Shown here: positions 54,500 through 64,000 of the stretch, piece after piece
Layout: each line of letters begins with the position of its first letter
Numbering within the stretch: position 1 is the stretch's first letter
From: Blastomussa wellsi
Lineage: Eukaryota; Cnidaria; Anthozoa; Scleractinia; Plerogyridae
DNA: 64,000 bases
Assembly: GCA_947652115.1 (NCBI GenBank)
Contig: OX393562.1
Location: forward strand, 14,163,328-14,227,327
Direction: 5' to 3'
Notes under the pieces: generated by a model
Databases searched by the model: none
Told to the model about the DNA's origin: nothing
The model's input: only the letters and a program-made list of their open reading frames with translations
Position numbers and translations under genes: made by a program

Positions 54500-56398
54500 C
54501 TCACAAAAGCTACGGTTCGCTTTAAATAGTGATTAATTGCTGGGCGAATTTTTTTTGTAGTACCATACAGCCATCCAGCCTCGCTTTCACTCCTATGTAC
54601 AAATGTAGTTAGAGCCTGGTAACTAAATGTGATGATAAGGGCGCGCGCGTGGAGTTTTGGGAAATGTACCCTGCTAAACCGTACCAAGATGTGGTGATGG
54701 CTAAAAGGGATAGACGAGAGGGACCTTTCTGACCATGAGTAGATTGAGTTGTCTTACACGAAGCGCGGAATCGTTGGATCCTCAGCCCTTTCAGTGGCTA
54801 TCTACACCAAGAGATACAACTCAATCTGTTCATGGTTAGAAAGGTCCCTCTCGTCTTTCCCTTTTAGCCATCACCCCAAGATGCAGCGTTTCTTTGACCA
54901 ATCGTTCCCATAATCCCACATTTCACGATTAGGCAGCCCAGTAATTTCATTGTATTCAGTAGAAAGGGAAATAACGAAGTTGTTATATATAAAAATATTG
55001 CCTTATTTCATCAACGTCTCTAAAATTCAAACAAGATTTCAAGTTTATTTTAATTTTAGCGTAAAACAATGAAAATTTTGATCCGCCATCTTAGACCCAC
55101 CGAACAAGAACAGATTTTCGCCGGTTATTCACGTTGGCAGGGAAAAGCGAAATTGGTCACGTTCGAGGGCTAGAGCGGAGAACATGAAACGAAAAAGTCA
55201 TTATATTGTAGTTCTAATGAGAAAACATTTCTAAGAATGGTACGCGGCAGTTTTTCCAGTGTATGACTTCCACCTACGTGTAATTTCCTTTAGCCCGGAA
55301 ATATGTGAAATGACGGTTTTGAAAGTCATTTCAATATATTCGATCTTAATCAGTCCTTTATTTTTTTATGTTATTGTCATGTATGTAACTTTTTTTCCTT
55401 GTTGTATCTGATTAGAACAAAATTTTGTACCTGGCAATAATTCGCGCGACATATTCCATTCAGACGTGAGAACAATAACAAAAAGATACAAGGGTTCTTT
55501 TATGTGTAATTTATGTTCATTGTTGAATCAGCTGACGGATTTAAAATCTTCCATTTAAATAAATTGTGGACATTTCTGATTGAAGGTGCTGTTTAGAATA
55601 TGTTTCCGTGCTAACTCTGTCCTATTGAAATTAACCAAAAAAGTACAAGAAAATAAAAATTCTAAATATTTTGGCGTAGGTTTTACGCCTGATTTGCCTT
55701 GAAGCGAAACAAGCTACTGAAATAGACATGTTCTGTCAATTTGATCTTTCCAGTTCAAGTGACAACGTGGAATATTGTCGAATTTTTGTAATTTAGTTCT
55801 TGTACCAGAAGTAGGAAGCGATCGTTTAGAGCAAAACGAAAGAAATGGAAGCGAGGATTTTTCACTTTTGACTTGACGTTGCATTGGTTCAAACAAAAGC
55901 ATGCCTTAACGTTACATGTGATTATCCTTATTCAGATAGAATCTGTACCGTTTAAAGCGATGTCTCTTTTTACATTTCCCATGGCTGTGAAGCTTTTTGC
56001 AAGTTCCAGCTGTAAATTGTAAACGATGAACATTTATTTTCTCCATACATCATTGGTTCATTATCAATAAATTATTAAAATGACAACTAGGGAGAATAAA
56101 GGGAAGGTTGATTGTATTGTCCTGATCTATCAGTTAATTCTCAATACCAATATCAAAAGGATTGCAAGATGTCCAAGTTGGGCTGGCCTCGCTAGTAGAA
56201 CGAACTTAATTTAACAAGATTGCTTGCAACACCTGTAAATGTCTGAAATTAAAACTCATTTCGTACATTGTGTTTTCACACAGTGAAATGACATGCTATA
56301 GGGGTATACTGTATTCAGTTGTAGTTTTAATCATCAGTATTGATATCGTTTGATATGGAAGTTCTAGTCGGCATTTGAAGCATCTTCCTTTCACTGTC
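54500..56398. other. Intergenic, no gene seen apart from a fold-back repeat
   Basis: Between DENND10 and the GPCR. A palindromic MITE lies at about 54690-54882; the rest is AT-rich without coding signals. It probably includes the GPCR 3' UTR near its right end. Confidence 0.5.
54690..54882. mobile_element. Fold-back MITE with about 65-bp arms
   Basis: GGTGATGGCTAAAAGGGATA..GATTGAGTTGT (left) pairs with ACAACTCAATC..TCCCTTTTAGCCATCACC (right) with a few mismatches. Confidence 0.7.
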
Positions 56399-57529
56399 TT
56401 AATTATGAAGTTCTCGGTTTCTAACGTGACTTTGCCGTATATCCGTTTCGCCGACGATCATCGATCGAGCTTGTACCGAATTTTCCCCGGAAACTTTCGA
56501 GTCCTTGCTGCACGGGTTGCAGAACAGCTTTTTGGCCATCTTTACGACTTGCTCTCTTAATTCTCGTGTAAACGCCATGTACAGAAAAGGGTTTACAGAG
56601 CTGTTCAGATTGGGTAGAATGATAACAAACATGTCGCGAACACCGATGGGCATTTTATCGAGGGTGTGCCAAAAGCTTAAAAGCACCAGTATAAAGAAGG
56701 GGACCCAACTGAGGCAAAATACTCCCACCACACAAGCCATCATTTTCGCTGCCTTCAGCTCCTGCAAAACGCGGGATCGTCTGATTGTCTTGTGGTCACC
56801 CTCGGGATCCGTTCTTGCTGCGGGACGAACTATGTTCTTCAATGTTCTCCTGCGCTGCTGAACGGCGATCTTGGTGAGGTAAGAATACGCTACTATGACG
56901 ATTCCCACGGGTAAGAAAAACGCCAAACTCGCCACGACTGTGTAATATAAAGGATCGTTTTTCCCGCAACCAGTGAACGTTTCGACCCTGTTAAATGTCC
57001 AGTTGTAATTACCAAGCGAAGCGAAGATTGCCGAGTACGACCAGACGAAGAATATCATCTTCAAGCCGGTCTCTCGCGTCATGAGTGCTGGGTAGCGAAG
57101 AGGATATTTCACCGCAACGAACCTCTCTATGGACACTGCTGCTAAGCTGCCAATAGATGAACTACACACCACCAGGTCTATCCAGATCCAGAAGCCGCAA
57201 ACCTTTAAGTTTAGGCACCAGTGATCGTTGTGGTGAGTGTTATAAATCCTGAACGGCATTGAAAACAAAGACACCAGCAAATCGGCGAAAGCCAGCGACA
57301 CGATGAGGTAATTTGTCGTGGTGCGCAAAGCGCGGTGCGCGTACACGGTCCCGCAAACAGCCAGGTTTCCGCAAAATGTCATGAGGCATATAACGATTAG
57401 AGTGAAGGAAATAGCGAGCTGCTTGGATGAAGGAGGCACGTCGCACAGCTCGTAGCTTGACTGATTAAGGTGTAAACGGCTTGAGTTGTTGCCTTCAATC
57501 ATCGAGTAGGTAATGCTGCTCTGGTGCAA
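56399..57529 (-). CDS. Single-exon class A (rhodopsin-type) GPCR, aminergic-like
   Basis: 376 aa with seven hydrophobic segments at about 38-62, 73-95, 110-132, 155-174, 196-219, 263-287 and 298-320. Class A landmarks are present: N in FCGNLAV (TM1), D83 in LAFADLL (TM2), C111 and C188 for the extracellular disulfide, ERF (135-137) in place of DRY, P207 in TM5, CLSWVPFF in TM6 and NPFLY (313-317) in TM7. D118 in TM3 lies at the position that binds amine ligands in monoamine receptors (D3.32). The N-terminus has two N-glycosylation motifs (NNSS, NQSS). There is no intron, as is common for invertebrate amine-like receptors. The first ATG is used; M10 is a possible alternative. The ligand cannot be named from sequence; octopamine-, dopamine- or adrenergic-like are guesses. 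Confidence 0.88.
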   Translation of the reverse strand: MHQSSITYSMIEGNNSSRLHLNQSSYELCDVPPSSKQLAISFTLIVICLMTFCGNLAVCGTVYAHRALRTTTNYLIVSLAFADLLVSLFSMPFRIYNTHHNDHWCLNLKVCGFWIWIDLVVCSSSIGSLAAVSIERFVAVKYPLRYPALMTRETGLKMIFFVWSYSAIFASLGNYNWTFNRVETFTGCGKNDPLYYTVVASLAFFLPVGIVIVAYSYLTKIAVQQRRRTLKNIVRPAARTDPEGDHKTIRRSRVLQELKAAKMMACVVGVFCLSWVPFFILVLLSFWHTLDKMPIGVRDMFVIILPNLNSSVNPFLYMAFTRELREQVVKMAKKLFCNPCSKDSKVSGENSVQARSMIVGETDIRQSHVRNRELHN

Positions 57530-58721
57530 ATTTTATTAATTTCTGCTTAGATTGCGACGTTTTCCTGCCCAGCACATTGAATTCACTTCATTCCTGCGGA
57601 CATCCAATGAGAAATTTTGGCGATTTGACTCTATACACTGACGCTATACACTGAATACACGAGCATATGTCTTTTAGATTTAGAAGCGGAAATAAAAAAC
57701 GCAATTGTCATGAAAGCCCTATTGGTCTTGACGTCATGTCATCCCAGAATAAGGGGTTAGCTAATCAGCAAGATAAACAATTTGCTCTTTCGTTTTTCTG
57801 GCAGATTGTCTTATAGAACAATACTAGCCATATGACTACTGTGTTATGAAAATATCTTCCTTTGGAATATCTCTCTTGACATTTCAAATAATTTCCCATT
57901 AAATTCTTCCTGTTTGGATGCTTAGCTGTTTGGCTTATCAGTTTTATTATAACCTTGAGAATTACGATTATATTTTTTCGATATTTCTCCTTTCATGTTC
58001 TCGCAGCTGTTCTGACGAAAATGAGATTCAATCATTGATAAAATTTCGTCAACGTTGAAGTTCATGTTTGTTGTAAAAAGAAAGGGAAAAAAGAAATTGC
58101 AGAAATTTAAACTCGACCGAAACTCTTAGCAACATTCACGGAAGCTTTCGCTAACCGATGCAACTAAACGAGATTCAATTCGTGGATAGGGATAGAGCCG
58201 GATCATAGAAAAACTGATTCTACATAAAAAAAAGTCAAAGGAAATATGTTTCTACGTAGCCCGCGTACAACCGGACACTCTTCTCTATTTCTGAACGAGT
58301 GGGCGGCTGTACAGGCCATTTTTCGCGATGTACGGTACGTGCAAAGAATATATTGGCGAAAATTCGAGTGTCACGAGTTGATTAAAAAGACATCAAGAAA
58401 TATCCTCAATTTGGGCATACGTTTCGTGACATTACAACAGCTTTGTAATTGATAGCAACAAACTTAAAAGTGCGCTAGCATTGTTTGGCTCTTCCGTTTC
58501 TCATATATAGAACAAATAAAATTGCATTAGTGGTTTTTAGAAATTCGGTTAACACATTCACCGTATACGCTGGTAAAAGCTCTATTGCTCTGTCACCAAT
58601 CCTATTAGATCTGTTTTAGCATAGTTTGTTTTTGCCGTCGCGTCTGTAATTCTGAAAAGTTGAAACCCAGGTAACATCGAATAACGCGTCTTTCGTTTTC
58701 ATTGCATCCATATTGCGACTA
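57530..58721. other. 5' flank of the GPCR gene; nothing recognised
   Basis: AT-rich sequence without recognisable exons or repeats. It presumably includes the GPCR promoter. Confidence 0.4.
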
Positions 58722-59124
58722 CACTCTTTCTTTTTTATAAGAATATTGTTTTTCCGGCCCTGGCTGAATATTCTTATTTTTTCCTGGCGGTTTTAGGCTG
58801 AAAATATTCTTATGAATATTCTTAGGTTAAGGTCGTTAAGAATTTATCATAATACAGTTTAGTTCATGTCTTTTGTGCTGGATACCTTACATATGTATTT
58901 ATTGAGTATTTATTGCGTAATGCAGGTTTTTATCGTTTTATTGGCTTGTTTTGCCGTTTAGAAAAGAAAAGAAAATTGTATTGTATTTGCACATTTTCAA
59001 CACAAAATTATCATTTATTTTCAAAATCTCGGCCTTGGGCTTATTCTTAAAATATTCTTGGAATTGTGCAAATTTCAGCCTCAATATTCTTATAAAATAT
59101 ACTCTTATAAAAAAAGAAAGAGTG
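58722..59124. mobile_element. Tc1/mariner-like MITE
   Basis: Inverted ends CACTCTTTCTTTTTTATAAG.. and ..CTTATAAAAAAAGAAAGAGTG are flanked by TA (58720-58721, 59125-59126). TAAGAATATT motifs recur inside. No transposase. Confidence 0.65.
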
Positions 59125-59126
59125 TA

Positions 59127-60940
59127 TTACGTTCATTCTCTGCGAGCATTTGTTCTCATCTCTACGCTAAATGCGTGCGAAGGACAAACCAAATGCTCGC
59201 TTCACAAGCTTCACAGCAGTCAAACATGGAGCGCGTGCGCACTGCCCACCAAAACTGCTTCATACAAACGTCCTGAAACCCTTCGCTTTCGAGGTCTAAT
59301 TGCAGTTTGCTCTCCTCTTAAAATTTCAGTTGACATCTTCACCTTGACTAGTGTTCTCGGTATACAGTATTCCGTGTATAAGCAAGGTTTCTCAGGCATA
59401 GTTATAGCTCCCTTTTGACCAGAAATGCAGCGAAAGTCCAATAATAGCGGTTGTATTGCACCATGCATTATCGTAAGCGTTGGCCAGCAACAAGAACGCG
59501 GACTCTGATGGTTGGCGGATTCCTGATCGCCCGTCAATGCTCAACGCTGATTCGCTGACATTCAATAACGAGCACTGCGCATGTTGAATTGCAAGAAATC
59601 GGAACTGCACCCTCGTGTCTTCGTTCCCCTTGACCAGCGGTCTTGAAACTAGCTGGAAAGATCCGATTTGAAGTCTGAAAATGTCGGAATTCCGTCCGAA
59701 CTGCGCATTCCTAGCTTTCGAAAGCCATGGTATTTGACTTCCGGCTATTTTATTGCCTTCAAAACCAATCAAAATCGATCCTGTAACAGAATGTTCGAGA
59801 GTCACTCGTTTCGTCATGCCTGTGCGATGAGAAACGAAGACTCAATGTACGAGATTGTCGGAACTGGCCAGAGTCAAAGTTCGTGATGCTGACCAAAAGA
59901 AAGGGGAATCTGGGGACGAGATTGTAAACAGAGGCACTAAACAAATCGAAACACGCATGTCTGTTCAGTACTGTGCTACTGTATTAACTAAAACATTTTC
60001 AATAACTTCGGATACAAAACAAATGTTGTTTGGCTGTGTTGACCGTCACTAACTAAAGGCCTGTTTTGCTGCATTTCCAAAGATCGCCAAATCAGGTTTT
60101 GAAAATCGAGTTAAACGGTTCGATTCCCAGCCATTTTGCGAGCACTGTAGTCGTCATTTTCCCACCGTCTTGAGGCAAAGAACGCGGGCTCATAAAACGG
60201 CTGGAAATAGAGCCTCAGTTTCGAGCTAGACTCCTGTTTTTTCAGTTCAGCTCGCGCTGGACGAAATCTAGTTAGTATACTACTGAATCTTATTGTGGAA
60301 AACCCTTCCCGGCTTGATTGATAGTTGGAGAGGAAAGCCGAGAAGAGGACAAGACACAGAGGGGACTTTTCACAGTACAAAAGTGTAATATTTGCTTACT
60401 CTAGAGTGTAATTCTACGCATGAAAAGCGGCTCGTATTCTAGCTGTTTAAAGTCTGAGTAGCTTTTAAGCTGAGAAAGTTTTTATGCCGGCTTTATTTGA
60501 GCAGCCTTTAGGCCACTCAAGTCTGAGTAGCTTTCAAGCTACTTTTCTGCTTGACGTAAAACGTCTAAGAGCCAAAAAAAGAACTTTTCTTGGAGCAACG
60601 GTAATTGTTCGACCTAAAATATAAAGTACACTCTACGTTGGCGAAACTTTTAGCGTGTTAGACACTTTAGGAGAAATCTCACTAGTATTATTAAAGTCTT
60701 GAAAATTCGTAAAGACCTTTAAGGGTTTCAAACTGAAGTTATTACATAAAACGATTTTTAAAACGCTCAGGAACAAACTTGTGTGAACCTGTGTCAAACC
60801 AGAAACTCGTCATCTTTAAATTCTTAACTGAGATGCAATTACAACTGTCATCCATGAAATTAAAAGCTTGCTCTTAAAATAATCACTCCCTAAGAACAAA
60901 CAGAAAAAAATTCGAGGATATTCACTGTTAGTCAGTGCAT
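59127..60940. other. Intergenic, no gene recognised
   Basis: Several short open frames occur but none has splice support or a family signature. Imperfect direct repeats AGTCTGAGTAGCTTTnAAGC at about 60451 and 60520. Confidence 0.4.
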
Positions 60941-62271
60941 TAGCCTGCGAGAGCAGATGATTTTTTCGACTCTCGTTTCACATCGCCGAAAAAACCGCCT
61001 GCGAAAGCGAGCCGAGAAACGATTTCCGTGACGTCAAAACTTTTGTTATGTTGTTGACCAATTAAATTCACTGATAGAATATGGCACACGCGCGACACCA
61101 CTGCACTAATGATTGACATGGGAACCCAGACGGGAGCCGGTGATGAGATAAGAATTGCCATTTGTCGTGTTGACAACAGTCTACTGTTTGCAATGAGCAC
61201 CGGCGAAACGCTGTAAAGGATCACACCACCCGAGGTTTGTTTTGTTTGCATTAGACAAAGTTGGGGAAATCGAGAACGAAAATAAAAGAAGATTTAAAAG
61301 ATGACGGCCCATTCCTCATCAAAAGACTGGCTAAAGAGCCAGGAACAATATCAGAGGCGAAAAAGAGTTTGATATTCGGAGGGGTGAATGCAAACAGAAA
61401 TTGATGGCAAGATGCCACGTTCGCACGGACTCCGAGCGCTAGAATTGGTGCTTCTTTTTCTGCTTTTGCAAGCCATGTCCGCTTTCTGTGTTCAATTTTA
61501 GTGCTTTTAGTCCTATTTTTTCCAGTTTTTTTGTTTTACTTTCATCGCGTGGCTTACTATTTACTATCTGCAAATGCCCTTCTTCGCAGTGCTTTTGGTG
61601 GGGGTATAATATCTGGTTTCACTGGAGATAGCCGACTGTTGACTACGACGCTACAGAATCACGCAAGAAACAGAGCGACGCATTACTACCGAAACTAAAA
61701 AGACTAAATTAAAGCTCAGTGTAATATAGCCAAGTAAACCCGTAAAAAAGGAACTAAAGGGCGACTTAGTATTTATCGGCAAGGAAATTATTCGTGGCTC
61801 CCCATGCACAGAAGATATGTGCAAATATTGAGAAAGTTCTACAGCTGATGAAAATGCAGTTAAATTATATTTGTTCCAGAACACGGCCGCTGACTTGGTC
61901 CTTCATCAACTCAACCAGCGACGAAACAACAATAACAACGTACAAGAATACACAATTGACAAAGCCTGAAATACGTCAGACTTTGGAAGATTAACGAAAA
62001 CATCACTCTTAGATTCAACAACTATTCGTAAGGATTTCTTTTGCTGTTGAACTCGAAAACTCCGCAAATTTCCTTTCGCTGAGCTGCAAACGTGTACTCC
62101 GCGAGGACCACGCGCTATTTCTACGTGTTACTTCTTAGAAAATGCAAGGTAAACTGTGATTGGGTAATAACGGCTGACGTCACGGAAATCGTTTCTCGGC
62201 TCGCTTTCGCAGACGGTTTTTCTCGGCGGTGTGAAACTAGAGCCGAAAAAATCGTCTGCTCCCGCAGGCTA
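60941..62271. mobile_element. DNA transposon remnant with long inverted ends
   Basis: TAGCCTGCGAGAGCAGATGA.. (60941 to about 61032) mirrors about 62180-62271 (..TCGTCTGCTCCCGCAGGCTA), including CGAAAGCGAGCCGAGAAACG and its complement. Flanks TCAGTGCAT and TCAGTAAAT could be a decayed 8-9 bp duplication (hAT- or P-like). The 1.15-kb interior has no transposase. Confidence 0.65.
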
Positions 62272-62313
62272 TCAGTAAATAGCCTGTAACTTTACAGTTT
62301 TGGTTAAGCCACG

Positions 62314-63183
62314 CTATTCACGTGACTTGGGAGCTTTTCTGGAACGTCTTCGTCTCTCCTTCCTAGCACTCGTGACAGTTTTTATAGACTTCATAGTGAC
62401 GACCTTCGCTTGAGCTGATTTTACTGGAGTGGACACAGCCTGCATGGAATATAAAGATATTTATATTTATCTCCAGAGCAACGCCTACTGTAGTCTGATC
62501 ATATTGGGAGGTTTAATAGGCCACTTCGGAAAATACCATAATACTCTTTGTTTGTCCCCAAAATTTTGCATAAGCTTTGTTTCCAGTTTCTCATGGGACT
62601 TACAATGGCCCCAAGAGAAAACAAAAACAATGCTTATGCAAAATTTTGGGAACAAAAAGAGAGTATTATGGTATTTTCTGATCTGGCCTATTTAAATTTT
62701 CTTTTTTTTTCTTTTCATTTGACAGACCCATCAGGCCGGAGCGTAGCATGTTTTGATTAGCATGAAGCGACTAGGAGTATTTCAACTCCCCCCTGAATGG
62801 GGATGTTAGTCCATCGCAGGATAACTCTCCAGCACTAATTTTGCCGGTACCCATTTATACACCTGGGTGGAGAGAGACACTAATATAAGGGAGTAAAGTA
62901 TCTTGCCCAAGAACACAATGCAGTGTCCCGACCAGGGCTCGAACCCGGACCGTTGGACCCGGAGTCCAGCTCGCTAGCCATTAAGCCATTATTCTTCCCT
63001 CCATAGAAAGCTGGGTGGCATTATCCTCAGCTGGCCGTTAGTCTGACTGGAGCCGCGGCAGCATTTAACTGCTGCTACTACTCACCTCCGATTGTGCCTG
63101 TGTAGTCCGTCCTGTTGCTGTATGACAATCAGGACATTTGATCAAACCTTCTTTTACGCGCTCAGCAGCGGAGTAAACGTGAC
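62314..63183 (-). CDS. Two 3'-terminal coding exons of an unrecognised gene with a CxxC motif and basic C-terminus
   Basis: Exon A (63086-63183) has an acceptor ..atttag and donor gag|gtgagt. In phase 2 it reads HVYSAAERVKEGLIKCPDCH then TATGRTTQAQSE; the other two frames have stops. Exon B (62314-62439) has acceptor ..tgcag and continues in frame with AVSTPVKSAQAKVVTMKSIK, ending in a very basic stretch KERRRRSRKAPKSRE and a stop. Exon lengths and phases fit. CPDC could be half of a zinc ribbon and the tail a nuclear localisation signal. I do not recognise the family. Upstream exons must lie beyond 64 kb or be too short to see. The intron contains a minus-strand SINE and a fold-back MITE. 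A chance pair of open frames is the alternative. Confidence 0.5.
62514..62692. mobile_element. Fold-back MITE
   Basis: AATAGGCCACTTCGGAAAAT ACCATAATACTCT.. pairs with ..AGAGTATTATGGTATTTTCT GATCTGGCCTATT. A second pair GCAAAATTTTGG lies within. It is in the intron of the unrecognised right-end gene. Confidence 0.75.
62725..62998 (-). mobile_element. tRNA-derived SINE, full-length copy, minus strand
   Basis: Read in reverse: head TGGCTTAATGGCTAGCGAGC with B box GGGTTCGAGCC, then TGTGTTCTTGGGCAAGATAC, CCACCCAGGTGTATAAATGG and CATCCCCATTCAGG, and the tail CGGCCTGATGGG. It is the best-preserved member beside 48.7 kb. Confidence 0.7.
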
Positions 63184-64000
63184 CTAAATGAGAGAAATAA
63201 CTTAAATAATACACTCGAGCTTCACATTTAAAGCGTTCAATGACACAGCCGAGACAATAAAATAGTAACAGAAACGTTCCCCTCCTACAAACGGATAGCA
63301 GGCTCTCACGACAAAATATGAAAAAACGGCTAATTGCCCGTCTTGTCCTGATGTCTTCAATGCGTTTTTCTTCGAATAATTAGTTGTTTTGTGGCTTTAA
63401 TTGAATCGGGGTAGAGCTACCATTGTTGGGGATAGTGTCAACCGATATACTAAACCCTCACATTGGTGTTTTGTTTACAGTTTTCAAGAAGACCAACCTC
63501 ACAACTAACTCAGTTTCACTTTTGCCGTCATATTCAAGTTTATCGCAATCAAAGATCACTTCAATTGTACTAAAGCTCGTAGCTTGCCAAAGCATACCTT
63601 GGAAAGACTAATAGTTTGACCATGGGGACTTTTACCGGATAAGTGATTAGTTTAAAAGAAGATAATTTGCTAAAGGTATTGGTGATTTTAATCCAAAGTG
63701 TAAAAAGAACAATCTTTTTTCAGAAAAGCAATTCGGCAAATGTCACGCCGAAACTACGGAGTCGCGTTTGGTCTGTCAACCATGTGACAACTGCTGTTTT
63801 TCATTGTATATCCTTGCCGAAACAGATGTTACGGCGAAACTACGGAAGTCGCGTAAGGTCTGTCAACCGCCTTTTGTTTACAAGAATCGACCAACCAACC
63901 GAGTAAAATTCACCTACAAAAATGGCTACAAACTGCTTGAAAAGCGCCAGACACCTAAAAGGCTATAGAGCAGACCGAAAGAAACTTCGTATTCAAATTA
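63184..64000. other. Right edge, no exon recognised
   Basis: Presumed intron of the unrecognised minus-strand gene. Short direct repeats are visible at 63741-63785 and 63823-63866 (CGCCGAAACTACGGAGTCGC / CGGCGAAACTACGGAAGTCG, then GTCTGTCAACC). Confidence 0.4.

Noticed and set aside
59392..59817. Minus-strand 141-codon ORF as a gene
   Set aside because: No domain, no splice support, no conserved composition; likely chance.
60111..60380. Minus-strand 89-codon ORF as a gene
   Set aside because: No recognisable family and no promoter or splice context; treated as non-coding.

Overview
The window is eukaryotic: genes have short exons, GT-AG introns (two GC-AG), LINEs, LTR, tRNA-derived SINE and DNA-transposon copies, and AT-rich introns. 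Gene families and repeat types suggest an invertebrate metazoan, most likely an anthozoan cnidarian (coral or sea anemone). The species call is inference.

Host genes. (1) DHX34, a DEAH-box helicase of nonsense-mediated decay, is on the minus strand. Its first two coding exons lie at 41.5-41.9 kb and exons 3-15 at 15.6 kb down to base 1, where the window cuts it. All exon phases agree. Intron 2 is about 26 kb and intron 11 about 5.7 kb. (2) DENND10 (FAM45) is on the plus strand at 42.0-53.5 kb, complete, with nine coding exons and about 350 aa. Its start codon is only 140 bp from that of DHX34, so the two share a divergent promoter with YY1-like sites. (3) A single-exon class A GPCR with aminergic features lies on the minus strand at 56.4-57.5 kb. 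(4) The last two coding exons of an unrecognised minus-strand gene lie at 62.3-63.2 kb.

Mobile DNA fills the introns. DHX34 intron 2 carries a 15.6-kb DNA transposon (16,282-31,908) with perfect 41-bp terminal inverted repeats and a 2-bp TG duplication. Arrays of GTGTGATCACAC-type repeats lie just inside both ends. It holds two divergent multi-exon genes: a tnp2-like (EnSpm/CACTA-type) transposase, and a BEN-domain DNA-binding protein of about 519 aa. This looks like an animal counterpart of the plant En/Spm two-protein design, with a BEN protein in the place of TNPA. It is the most interesting system here. The transposase copy has one visible frameshift.

Downstream in the same intron lie a BEL/Pao retrotransposon (33,138-40,536) with near-identical LTRs, inserted into an older inverted-repeat element, and a short element whose inverted ends are tandem 12-bp motifs (40,718-41,349) with a 10-bp duplication. 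Intron 11 of DHX34 holds a PHD-endonuclease-RT LINE (about 4.64-8.3 kb) with a 2A-like motif. DENND10 intron 2 and 3' flank each hold one member of a TTAA-flanked transposon family; the downstream copy contains a Penelope-like insertion with hammerhead-like motifs. Several fold-back MITEs and tRNA-type SINEs are scattered elsewhere. Intervals not listed hold no gene I can support.
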